Below, piece after piece: positions 12,709 to 21,954 of a DNA stretch of 64,000 bases. The notes beneath the pieces are model-generated. The model was not told where the DNA came from, did no database searches, and saw only the letters and a program-made list of their open reading frames with translations. The stretch comes from Pseudevernia furfuracea. Taxonomy: Eukaryota > Ascomycota > Lecanoromycetes > Lecanorales > Parmeliaceae. Numbering within the stretch: position 1 is the first letter of the stretch; every line of letters begins with the position of its first letter. Both the position numbers and the translations under genes were made by a program. The DNA lies in the NCBI GenBank assembly GCA_022315425.1, contig JAIUPT010000050.1, forward strand, positions 868,001-932,000, given 5' to 3'.

Positions 12709-13125
12709 ATGCAACCCGTAGTTGTCACTACTTTCGATATTAGAGACATTCAAAGGAGTGTGACCCAAATCAATCGCCAAATCTCAGACAGCCATGGATC
12801 ATCAAAACCAGCCATGTTGATCCAACAAATCCAACACTGGACCACTCTTGATGATAGAAAACTTCTAGATGAGTATCGCCTATGTGGGCTAATGCCTAGT
12901 TCGTGAGGATTTTGCCAAAGTAGTTGATGCTCTAATAACGATTGCACGAGACCCTCAACGTATCAAGTTTATGGGAAGTCGGTATACTTTTTAGTGGGGC
13001 TTTGACATCCTGGAAGATATCAAGAATAATCACTATCTCTTCAAACACTTAGACAAGCTGAAGATGTGCCTTTGCTCTCATAGGGCAATTAACGTCTCTG
13101 AGTAGTGGACGGACTACGTGCTGTG
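12709..13125 (+). pseudogene. Decayed coding relic, family unknown
   Basis: A 65-codon open stretch (12709-12906) with coding-like composition ends at a stop. A second frame from 12899 then continues as helix-like sequence (start REDFAKVVDALITIARDPQR) interrupted by two in-frame stops before a final stop at about 13125. Codon use and the charged amphipathic pattern look like former coding sequence, not random frames. No start, intron signals or domain could be assigned. It may be what is left of a larger gene lost from this gene-poor interval. Confidence 0.3.
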
Positions 13126-13558
13126 ATGCATTCGGAGTTAGATTCAAACGGTCAATAGACGAGTGGCTAGCGAAGGACCCCTTCGTGCACAAGGAGAGGT
13201 GGTAGACCGGGGTGCGTGCCGGCTTATTTTGATGGTAGAAAATGCGGAAGATCCTGAGCGGCTTGCTCAATGTATGGTACCGGAGACCCACTCTTGAAAC
13301 AAAAAATTTTCTCGTACCAGAACATACCCTCATGCGCTTTCATATAGTAGCTTAAACGCACCATGGGGGGACTTCCCCACATCCTTTTATCTTTCGAGCA
13401 ACGTTAGTGGTGCAAGAAAAAAATTGCCATGACACCAAGGTACCTTGAGAGAATAAGAGGCGATAAAAACCAACTCACCAAGCTATGAAATTGGCGACCT
13501 CCTTTACCTCTTGACTCCAGATAATCCCCCAGCATCTTTACGTTGCGTCAGAATCATA
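13126..13558. other. Intergenic, promoter side of the first tandem paralogue
   Basis: No coding stretch of quality on either strand. It ends in the 5' flank of the gene starting at 13559. Confidence 0.35.
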
Positions 13559-14335
13559 ATGGTGCTCAAGAAATTATTCGCGCTCTTCTTCCGGCCCAGT
13601 GAAAATAGGAGGGCATCAACTTCGGGCAAGAGCAATCGGAGCTCATGGACTCTCCTACCTGAAGGGCCACGTGCGACTCCCGAGCGTGGCCCAAGCGAGG
13701 AAACGGACGAGAGGAGACCCGCAACCACTCCATCGGCAGATAAATATGTACGACTATGCCCTCATGAAACTCTGTCCTTCAAGCGTGCGCAGCGCATTCT
13801 TTCCTTATATGGCCAGGGAGACCTCCACCCGACCATGGATGCATTTACGTCGGCTCCGGAACTCAATCATAGTCAGCTGTCAGCAGGCGAGTTTGGACGT
13901 CGCAAACATCCACGACTCTGCAAACAGGATCCCAACGGCTATGATGTCCTTCAAGCAACCAGCGACTATGCCTTCGAAAAAGGCCTTATCTTGAACATTC
14001 GTTGGCAATTGAGCTTCGAAGCCCACCCAGAGCTTTTGCAGTCGGTGGAATGTCTCCAGCAATTCTTGGACACTTGCGACATTTATCTGTGTCCGCATAA
14101 AAAGTTGAGCGACGAAGAGACAGCCTTCAAAACTTACTATTCCTTGAAGCCACCGACAGATCCGATCGAAAAATTCGAGATTGCGTCCATGAAAATCAAA
14201 GGGTGCGATCAATGCGGGACTGAGTTCTGGGTATCGGGAAGGGATGACAAGAAATGTCGAGTAGAGACATTCAGACCCCTGGGCACAGTTGAATCTGTGG
14301 ATGATAAGCAGTGGCTCGCTCAGTGTAGCGACTAG
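13559..14335 (+). CDS. Unknown Cys/His-motif protein, tandem paralogue 1
   Basis: Single-exon ORF of 258 aa from the Met at 13559. This start is chosen because it aligns with the start of the downstream copy (LKKLFALFF against LRKLFG). A hydrophobic N-terminus is followed by a Ser/Arg/Pro-rich linker. The core carries LCPHETLSFKRAQRILSLY, later LDTCDIYLCPHKKLSD, then GCDQCGTEF, and ends WLAQCSD. The recurring CPH and CxxC spacing suggests a small metal-binding fold. The hydrophobic stretch near the N-terminus is short and contains Lys, so a secreted fate is doubtful. No characterised family is recognised. The neighbouring copy shows it belongs to a locally duplicated, probably lineage-restricted family. 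Confidence 0.65.
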   Translation: MVLKKLFALFFRPSENRRASTSGKSNRSSWTLLPEGPRATPERGPSEETDERRPATTPSADKYVRLCPHETLSFKRAQRILSLYGQGDLHPTMDAFTSAPELNHSQLSAGEFGRRKHPRLCKQDPNGYDVLQATSDYAFEKGLILNIRWQLSFEAHPELLQSVECLQQFLDTCDIYLCPHKKLSDEETAFKTYYSLKPPTDPIEKFEIASMKIKGCDQCGTEFWVSGRDDKKCRVETFRPLGTVESVDDKQWLAQCSD

Positions 14336-14677
14336 GAAACCCGTTGGACTGCCCTTTGAGGAGGGAGATTTGTGGAGCTCCTCGATACTGTCGCAAAGGC
14401 TTCGACAAAAAGTCTATTACTAAACGTTGTATATATATATGCAAGACCAGGAAAGGGAATCTCAACACCGATTTGGATGCCTGAAGTCTTGTTCAGAAGG
14501 AGTCTTTGGTTCACGCCAAGGAGTAATACTTGCCAAGAACATTTGACAGAAATAAATTATCGATTAAATTAATTGAAAATTCATGAGTATAGAAAAGTTG
14601 TCTTTCCCTACGCTTCACTGCAATCCCCGAACAAAATTTCCCTGACAAAAGAACCTGGTGCACCTTCAGTCACAAAC
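14336..14677. other. Spacer between tandem paralogues
   Basis: 342 bp with no good ORF. It contains an AT-rich run near 14430 and probably serves as promoter for the second copy. Confidence 0.4.
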
Positions 14678-15530
14678 ATGTCCCCAACATTGCTCAGAAA
14701 ATTGTTCGGCGAAACTCCACCATGCGCAGACTATGAAAGACTTCCCCCTCCAACCCAGAGTTCCAGAAGTTCACCGACGCTTGTGACTGAAGGCCCACAC
14801 ACTGATACCTATAAGAAGCCCTCGAGTGCCGAAGAAAAGAGCCGCAACAAACACAACATCAAGACCAGCTGCGTCCAGATCTGCCCTCATGAAACACTTT
14901 CATTCGAACGGATGAAGCGGATTGTTCACCTGCCATACTTCAAGTACAGCGGAGACAAGGTCGACGCAATTTACCAAGGCCACCGGTCCTCACCATGTGT
15001 CGTTCATGGCGGGAACTCACCTGTGGAAGCCGTATCCGAATGACTTCAGCTCTCTCAAAGCGCAAAGTTTTTACAAGTATCAGCCGGGCTATGAAGGGAG
15101 TTATGATGGTCTCCTGTTATATGTCCACTGGACGATGAGTTTCGGCGACCACAAGGATATTGCGGGTTCCGTTTCGGATCTTCAAAGGTTCCTGGACACA
15201 TTGGACATACGATTCTGCCAGCACACGAAGATGAATGATTTGAGGGTCGCAGCCAAACTTTATAGACTCTGCAATCCAAGTTGTCCGGCCCAGGACCCTG
15301 TGGATACCTATGAGGAAGCGCATCGTGGCTGCATAGCCAAGGGATGTAAAAGATGCCCCACGACGTTTGAAACGTACAAGGAGGGAGGCGTATGCCATGT
15401 CCTAGTAAAGAGACACTTAGGCCAAGGTGCTTCCGTATACGAGAAGCGGTGGTTGGCTCAATGTGGTGAAAAGAAGAAGCATAGACTCAGGAGTTTTGGT
15501 GTGGCTGCACTGCAACGCTGGAGAATCTGA
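14678..15530 (+). pseudogene. Tandem paralogue 2, frameshifted
   Basis: Starts at the Met at 14678 (MSPTLLRKLFG). Frame one keeps the family signature ICPHETLSFERMKRIVHLPY, then runs into a stop at 15043. The rest of the domain continues in the next frame to 15530: LDTLDIRFCQHTKMND, GCKRCPTTFET and the terminal WLAQC motif, plus a basic tail. Lined up on paralogue 1, the distance between the conserved motifs is about right with no intron, so the break at about 14960-15035 is best read as a one-base indel, not splicing; no clean GT-AG pair restores the frame. It may be a young pseudogene or an assembly error. The conserved motifs on both sides show the loss is recent. Confidence 0.55.
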
Positions 15531-15880
15531 GATGGCAGGGATGCAATGAAAGATGTAGACAGAACTCTAATACCTGGTAGTGAAGAATAAATATCACAAA
15601 AAATACGTGCCATTCGAGAGAAAATAAAAAGCACCGCAACACCATTGTACCAGCGCCTTTAGGAATCCAACCTACCTCCGCAAAACATCGAGAACGCAGG
15701 CTCAGAATCGTCCATTCGAAGGCTTTTGGTGCCCGTAGAGTAAGGCTGAGTCAGCCGCCAAGACGCTAAGCGAGACCACGCACCAAAACCTTTTCCTTCG
15801 ATACAGAAAGGTACGCTCAAATCAAAGTCCTCCCAACTTCAAACCCTCTGTCTCCAAGACCTCACAAACCTCCAGCAATC
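15531..15880. other. Promoter region of RPS21
   Basis: Intergenic sequence leading into the ribosomal protein gene. It contains a Gcn4/CPC1-type core (listed separately) and a pyrimidine-rich leader just before the ATG, as expected for a highly expressed gene. Confidence 0.45.
15744..15756. promoter_or_regulatory. Possible Gcn4/CPC1 (bZIP) site
   Basis: The near-palindrome GGCTGAGTCAGCC contains the TGAGTCA core bound by Gcn4/CPC1-type bZIP factors. It lies about 125 bp upstream of the RPS21 start. Function is inferred from motif and position only; a 7-bp core can occur by chance. Confidence 0.35.
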
Positions 15881-16281
15881 ATGGAAAACGACAAAGGCGA
15901 GCTCGTCGACCTGTACGTCCACCCTCACCCCATCCTCCACCCCCCGCCTTCCTCCCTATCCATTCCCCACCATCCACCCCTCTTCCCCCCCCCCAATCCT
16001 TCAAGACCCCACCGGCTGACTATACCCCCCCTCTCCCACAAACCAGCTACGTCCCCCGCAAATGCTCCGCGACCAACCGCATCATCAAAGCCAAAGACCA
16101 CGCCTCGGTGCAGATTTCCGTCGGCAAAGTCGACGAGAACGGGCGCTACACGGGGGAAAACCAAGTCTACGCGCTGTGCGGGTTCGTGCGGGCGATGGGC
16201 GAGGGCGACGACAGTTTAAACCGGCTGGCGCAAAGGGATGGGCTTGTGAAGAACGTGTGGAGTGGGAGCTCGCAGCGATAG
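15881..16281 (+). CDS. rps21: 40S ribosomal protein S21 (eS21)
   Basis: Model: join(15881..15912, 16047..16281), 88 aa, the usual length for fungal eS21. Exon 1 encodes MENDKGELVDL. The 134-bp intron has donor GTACGT and acceptor CCAG and splits a Leu codon. Exon 2 continues YVPRKCSATNRIIKAKDHAS and includes VDENGRYTGENQVYALCGFV. eS21 is a small-subunit protein needed for 18S rRNA maturation. An intron very early in the coding sequence is typical of fungal ribosomal protein genes. The intron is pyrimidine-rich with long C runs. Confidence 0.96.
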
Positions 16282-16981
16282 AGGGGGCGTGTGGGGGACC
16301 CAGAGGGGGGGGGGGGGGAAATGTGAGGTGAGTGTGAGGATTCGAGGTTGGAGGAGAAGATTGGCTGACGTTTCTTATAGGTTGGTTGATGGTATGGTAT
16401 GGAATGAATGGCCGATGGGGATGTGTGGATGATTCATCATGCTGCAAAAAGCATGCAACAACAACAACAACGACAAAAAAAAAAAGCTTCGAACGCCCCA
16501 AACCGGCAATCAAAGAATTCCAGCCATCAATGCACGTGCCCTGAATGACGATTCCATATCTCCCTTGATTCCTCTATAGCCTGCTTTTCAAATGCAGTTA
16601 CCCTGTCCCTGCTTATTAGACTCTCTACGCTGACAACCGGCCATCCATCGCAGGCAGCGCGAACCCACCTCGTGGGGTCGTCTCCTCTTTTCTCCTTTCT
16701 CACTCTCCCCCATGAGTCACGAGAAGGATTTGTAAAGGCCGCAGATGACATTTGCAACGCAAGCTCGCCTATGAAGAGATAGGGATCCTCGAGGTCACCG
16801 ATCCTATCACAGATACGGGCGGGACATTATTCATGCAATGAGGTCTATCGTATTTGCGAACCTATTGATGCTAAAGCCCATGGATATTTCGATGGAAAAC
16901 GTTCTCGGCTGATGGAGAAAACAAGATATATACACTGGTATCAGTAACCGAAATTTCAGGCCGCATCTGCCTCCCACACGG
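16282..16981. other. Intergenic with a poly-G run and a weak ORF
   Basis: Contains a G homopolymer near 16307-16318 and an A-rich run near 16477, both error-prone in sequencing. A 76-codon minus-strand ORF (16527-16757) has no recognisable motif, and I do not call it a gene. Confidence 0.35.
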
Positions 16982-18886
16982 TCAAGCTGTATCCCTCCCT
17001 AATCCCTCCTTGTACCTCTTCAAGCACCTCTCCCTACTCTCCTTATGGTCCACGCACATCTTGGGATACCCTGTTTTCTCTGCTGCCTTCGCTGCCTTCC
17101 TTCCATAAGGGTCGTGTATCGCCTTCCCCTCTACTCCCTCCAACTCCTTGACCCATTTTCTAATGTACTTCCCATCAGGATCAAATCTCTCACTCTGCAA
17201 CAGAGGATTGAAGATTCTGAAATAAGGCTGCGGATCTACCCCAGTAGACGCACTGAAACCCCATCCGCCGTTGTTTGAAGCGAAGTCGCCGTCGATGAGA
17301 TGTTCCATGAAATATCGCTCTCCCATGCGCCAGTCAATCAACAGATCCTTTGCGAGGAAAGAGGCAACGGCCATACGGGCACGATTATGCATATAGCCGG
17401 TATGGTTCAACTGGCGCATAGCAGCGTCGATGAAGGGGTAGCCTGTCATTCCGTTGCACCACTTCTGGAAGAGCTCGTTGTTATACTCCCATTGGATGTT
17501 GGTGTACTCAGGCTTGAAGGGCTTGTTCATGCAGACGTATGGCCAATGGGCCAAAACATACTTATAGAAATCTCTCCAAGCCACCTCTGAAACCCACCCA
17601 ATGACACCCTTGTGACCTCCATCAAGCTTCTTCGTAATGTTGGCGTCCCTCGCAGCTGCTATTGCAGTTCTTGCACTAAGCGTCCCAGAAGAGAAGTGAA
17701 CACTAACAATTGCTGTGCTGTTCCTTGCAGGAAAGTTTCTTGCGTCTGCGTAATCGTGAACTTTCTCCGACAGAAATTTGCCCAACCGCTCTCGTGCCTG
17801 ATGCTCACCAGGAGGCCACATGCTTCGAAAACGTTTTCTCTCTTCTTCAGTGAGCTTTTTATTCTCTGGCGCCACCGGTATCTCGCACTCGAACAAACTC
17901 TTGAAAATTCTGCGAGCGTCGTCGGGGTTCTTGTTCGGAGGATCGAAGAGGTCGAGCTGATGAGGATGCGTGTGCAGGTATGCAACCCAGGCGCGGAACC
18001 ATGGACTGTACACCGAATACTGGTTGCCAGTACCGCTCGAGAGCTCACCAGGAGCAACCACGCATGTGTCCGGAACCGCATACACTGCAACACCAGTCTC
18101 CACCCCAGTCCTAGTCAGAAATGCTTCACGTCGCAGCTCGTCGACTTCATACTCGGTATTGGTGTAGAGATGACTCGCGCCCCATTTCTCGCACAGTTCA
18201 AAGATGCGATTCGGTATCGCACTGCGCTTTGCCACCGTCTCGACATATAGCGGTATATCCAATTTTGCTAGATCCTCCCTGAGAACCTCCAGTGTCCTGA
18301 GGACAAAGTCCACACGCACAGCGCTGGTCATATGCGCCTTGTAGTCTTGGGGTGATATAATATGTATGCATATCAACGGAACGCGTCTGCTCTTCGCCTT
18401 TTCCGATGCCAAATGCAAGGCCTTGTTGTCTGTGATCCGTAAGTCGCACTTGAACCAGTGCACTACAGCGTCCTTTACTTCGATCATGTCTCGCTCGTCT
18501 TGAGTTTCTTTCTGGGCCTCTTCGAGGGTTTCGATGGGACGCTCAATTGCATTCATGTTATACTGCTTGCATCGCTCGTTTGTTATTTCCGGAGGATAGA
18601 ATTGGCGGTCGACGATGCCGTATTCCTCTTTTGTAGAGTCTTTATCGGCTGGAACATCACTTTTCGCCTTCTTGCTAGGACTGTCCACAACGGCATTTGC
18701 TTTGCGTTTGGTGCCATTGACGGCGATTTTTGAGGGGGCCATCCTAAGTATGGCTGAAGTCTTGTAGGATGGCAGATGTTGAAGTCTTGAAAGGGATTCG
18801 CGTGAGGGTTTGAAAGGCAGAGTTATAGTTTTGGTACACAAGTGGAACCGCGCAGTGGTTACGAGTAAAGGGTGGCGTAGAGTCAT
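16982..18886 (-). CDS. phr1: Deoxyribodipyrimidine (CPD) photolyase, class I
   Basis: Splits UV-induced cyclobutane pyrimidine dimers using blue light, FADH and an antenna chromophore. Single exon, 634 aa. The photolyase alpha/beta domain begins at about residue 138 (VVHWFKCDLRITDNKAL). The FAD-binding domain holds TGYPFIDAAMRQLNHTGYMH, NRARMAVASFLAKDLLIDW, DFASNNGGWGFSASTGVDPQ and PYFRIFNP, which are diagnostic. The tail GYPKMCVDHKESRERCLKRY is also typical of fungal Phr1. Two starts are plausible. The long form opens with a basic, hydroxylated, acid-free presequence. Met49 (at 18742) starts MAPSKIAVNGTKRKANAV, which contains a bipartite nuclear signal (KRK and KKAK). Dual mitochondrial and nuclear targeting, known for yeast Phr1, is a fair inference. 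Confidence 0.95.
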   Translation of the reverse strand: MTLRHPLLVTTARFHLCTKTITLPFKPSRESLSRLQHLPSYKTSAILRMAPSKIAVNGTKRKANAVVDSPSKKAKSDVPADKDSTKEEYGIVDRQFYPPEITNERCKQYNMNAIERPIETLEEAQKETQDERDMIEVKDAVVHWFKCDLRITDNKALHLASEKAKSRRVPLICIHIISPQDYKAHMTSAVRVDFVLRTLEVLREDLAKLDIPLYVETVAKRSAIPNRIFELCEKWGASHLYTNTEYEVDELRREAFLTRTGVETGVAVYAVPDTCVVAPGELSSGTGNQYSVYSPWFRAWVAYLHTHPHQLDLFDPPNKNPDDARRIFKSLFECEIPVAPENKKLTEEERKRFRSMWPPGEHQARERLGKFLSEKVHDYADARNFPARNSTAIVSVHFSSGTLSARTAIAAARDANITKKLDGGHKGVIGWVSEVAWRDFYKYVLAHWPYVCMNKPFKPEYTNIQWEYNNELFQKWCNGMTGYPFIDAAMRQLNHTGYMHNRARMAVASFLAKDLLIDWRMGERYFMEHLIDGDFASNNGGWGFSASTGVDPQPYFRIFNPLLQSERFDPDGKYIRKWVKELEGVEGKAIHDPYGRKAAKAAEKTGYPKMCVDHKESRERCLKRYKEGLGRDTA

Positions 18887-19547
18887 ACAGATCTAAAGTA
18901 CACTACCATGAACGTAATGACATTAAGAGAGCGATGAACAGATCATTGTTTATTATTGACAAGTACCTTAACATCATGACGTTCTATCTAGCCCCGAGCT
19001 GTAACCCGGATACGAGCCATCTTAGCGGCCGAGGGGGCGTTTAAGTACCCCAAAGCGGCGGCGCTATGATCCGCTATCCGCTATTTTTCAGCTTCACTTT
19101 GTCTTTGATTTTGAAGCCGAACCTTTTTGACTTCATCCATTGCATCAACTTGATTAGATGCCCAGGTTGTCTTGCCTTAAACACAAAGCCTTCTCGTCCG
19201 GAACAACATCTAGCTGGTCTCATTACACATTGAACATTGAATGGGGCGACAAACAGCACATGACAATCAGCTCATGACCAAAACGCCTCGACGCCTCAAC
19301 GCCTCAACGCCTCAACGCCTCAACGCCTCAACGCCTCAACGCCTCACCCGCCAGATCCAGAAGGTTCCATCAACCCTCTATGAGATTGAGATCAGGGAGT
19401 AGGGGGTGGGCTCGCGGGTAATCGGGGCTCTTGGGCGTCGTGGGGGTGATGCGTTCCAAATTCAGGGCCTGCCAAAGGTGAAGCAGGATAAGGCCCTGGT
19501 CTGGATTGCCATTAAATGCCATTCTCACATCAAGGGAATTGCACGAC
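18887..19547. other. Intergenic, photolyase promoter plus tandem repeat
   Basis: Upstream flank of the photolyase gene on the left and 3' flank of the small gene on the right. It holds the 8-bp tandem repeat listed separately and no convincing ORF. Confidence 0.4.
19283..19346. repeat. 8-bp tandem repeat, 8 copies
   Basis: Eight head-to-tail copies of ACGCCTCA, the first ending in G instead of A. The block lies between the photolyase promoter and the next gene. It is a minisatellite, probably length-variable. Confidence 0.95.
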
Positions 19548-20129
19548 TTACGCAGAAGGTGCCGCATTGCTCCATAAACGTTGGGCGGAGTTTCTCGCTT
19601 GTATTCTGGCTACGGAATCCTTTTCGAGGCTGTTACGAATTTTCGTAGTTAATATGTCGTGAGGCCGTTTGAACTTCTCCACTAACTCTATGACCTCCGA
19701 ATCCCGCTTGCCATACCACTGGGCAATGGGTCTCTGGATCGACTCAGCCCGCATGTGACATACGTCTGTACGCTGGACAAGAGTATAGATAGCCTGCAGC
19801 TCTGAACGGCTCAAGGTTATCTTCTTTTCTGGTGTTCCGTAGTTATCCATGGTTTCGACAGTGATTCCGGATGCCTAGAGCGGAGTATGATCTGAACCGT
19901 GGTAACGGGACGTCAGTACATCTAACTGCATTCTCCCTCTCTTAGGAGAGCTATAGATACTCACTTTCGCTGAATGAATGATGACGCTGAAGACCCCGAA
20001 GGTTGAACGTTTGTAGTATAGGCTGTGTAGAATGAAAGATGTTGAGGAGCCTGAAGAGAGAACATTGAGATTGAGGGCATCCAACGGAACTTTATAGGTG
20101 AGTACGCGTCGCCTCAATTGGTTGGGCAT
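19548..20129 (-). CDS. Hypothetical two-exon protein
   Basis: Model: complement(join(19548..19874, 19965..20129)), 163 aa. The 90-bp intron has donor GTGAGT and acceptor CTAG, both in phase 0, and joining it merges two otherwise separate ORFs. Exon 2 is charged and helical (LSRSELQAIYTLVQRTDVCH, then EVIELVEKFKRPHDILTTKI) with few breaks in coding quality. Exon 1 is less convincing and the start may lie further upstream. No known domain or signal peptide is seen. The last codon before the stop overlaps a GTAAGT, so a longer spliced form is possible. Confidence 0.45.
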
Positions 20130-21352
20130 GGCTGAAAGAAGGCCTGCCCGTTCGCGGTATAGAGGTGCACCTTGCTCTCGAGACTCTTAGGATTTAGCTG
20201 AAATTTCCTTGAAACTTTTGTTGCCACGAGTGTCTCCGTATAGCCGAGAAAAGCATGCAAATTAGCCGCGTAGAGTTTGCCTTGATCTCGAGGACTTCAC
20301 TAGACCTGCCGGAGAACTCTTTCCTCTTGTGGTGAAGAAGACTGAGCCATATTGAGGCAAACAAGAAGGATCTCAGCCATGTTGTTTGCAATACAACTTC
20401 GGAATCAAAGTCCTTGACGCGCAAGTGTGCGTCTTGAAGCACTCATTTTTCTGCTGTGGCAAGTACAGAATAGCGGTGAGGCCTGTTCTCGACCCAGCCA
20501 CCTCCTCCACGACGTCACCTTGATACTAATTGGGTTAGGGGTTCTGTAGGTTCCTGTAGTAGTCTCGGTCGGGTTGTAACTCACTGACCGTACTGAGCGA
20601 TGTCTGGCACATAGTCTTTGAGGACGAAGAAGTATGTCAATAAGCAAAAAGCCCAAGCCTCTCTTAAGAAGTCTTCGGACGCACATACTTAATTCAATCT
20701 CGTTGACTCTCATCTCCATGGTTGGATTTGTTGGAAATAACAACCAAGTTATCACAGGAAGGTTAGCAAGAGATTGTTGGTCGGCTATTAATTTGGCGCT
20801 TAGCTTACAACTAAGGAGACAAACCAATCTGCACTTCGGCATATGAATACAGCCTACTAGTGATCTCTTCCATTATGTTCCCATTGACATTCTCCAAGGC
20901 GAATTTTCTCATGGCGGAGACTGCGTTTGTTATTTCGTACAACATTGTTCCTGACAGCGTTAGCCATGTCATGACCAGTGGACAAACAATTTGTGGGGTG
21001 TGTAAAGGTTGCTGCAGTAGCGGATGATATAATCACACAAGTCTCTACCTTAGTGTGCTTGGCGTGTCCAAGTATAATCCTTATACCATATGCGACTAGT
21101 AGATTTGGGAAGCACCAGCTTGGACCATTTTCTCAAGGGCGAACGCCATCCACCTTGTACCACTCGGTTACACAACCCCTGCAGTACACCTGCAGCCCAC
21201 TCGAAATCTATGATCTCGAGATATACCGAGCACTGAGACGCATCCGAATGGCTCCAGCATAAAATTTGCAGGTCGATATCCACCGTCGCGAGCGAGGTTT
21301 GAGGCAATAGTCTCTGATTCTGCCCTCGCCTCCGCATACATCGGGTACGACA
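20130..21352. other. Intergenic with scattered coding-like fragments
   Basis: Minus-strand ORFs at 20194-20442 and 20405-20842, and an open stretch near 20860-21000, look partly coding but are broken by stops and frame changes. No family could be assigned. They may be remnants belonging with the aminotransferase relic next to them. Confidence 0.3.
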
Positions 21353-21541
21353 TTAGTCGATGTGACGGATACCGTGAGCACCGTCAATGAGGCTCAAGAC
21401 TCCCGAATCGTGGCAAGCCTTCACGAGTCCCTCCCACGGCAAACGCACTCCAGGAAAGGTCACCATAGCATCGAACATGACAATCCTGCAGCCACTATCC
21501 GGGCTTTGTGTAGAAGATGTGGAATGGTGAAGCGTATGCAA
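21353..21541 (-). pseudogene. Aminotransferase class V fragment
   Basis: About 60 residues match the PLP-enzyme core of class V aminotransferases (isopenicillin N epimerase-like): a strand reading RIVMFDAMVTFPGVRLPWEG, then LVKACHDSGVLSLIDGAHGI, the SLIDGAHG motif including the Asp that contacts the PLP ring nitrogen. The frame then stops, and the expected downstream Lys-containing motif (SNCHKW-like) was not found in the flanking frames. No start codon opens the fragment. It is a relic of a gene of about 400 residues. Confidence 0.5.
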
Positions 21542-21954
21542 GGATCTGATCGCGCCTCAATGCCGTCTTGCGACGCTCGCTGATGGTCACGTATGGTTGT
21601 TTGCTTGAAGTTCGAGAAACACTCTCTACTTCTCTTCAACCCCTCAGAACCAGATATGGAATTGAGAAATTTTGAAAAGATACCATATTTTCAAGGCTCC
21701 TCTGGAGGATGCATAGCTCACATAGCAGCGGGCCGGAGGAGGCAGGGTTAAGAATCAATATTTCGCTGCTTGAAAGTCTTCCTGAAGAAGATTTGTATTC
21801 CTACTAATTTTGTTCCAGTCGACACGCCGCTCGCTATGCAGTTTTAGGATACCCAATGAATGTACAAGAGCGCGAACAAATAATCTATGGACACGTCTGG
21901 AGAGAAGAGAAGAAAAGCGGACCACCAAAACCTACAAGCCCTCGGTCCATTTGC
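21542..21954. other. Intergenic 3' flank of the DUF7492 gene
   Basis: No supported coding sequence. It may contain further decayed 5' parts of the aminotransferase relic, but no motif could be read. Confidence 0.3.

Noticed and set aside
17612..18250. 212-codon plus-strand ORF opposite the photolyase gene
   Set aside because: Lies entirely antisense to a conserved gene and shows no domain; a shadow frame.
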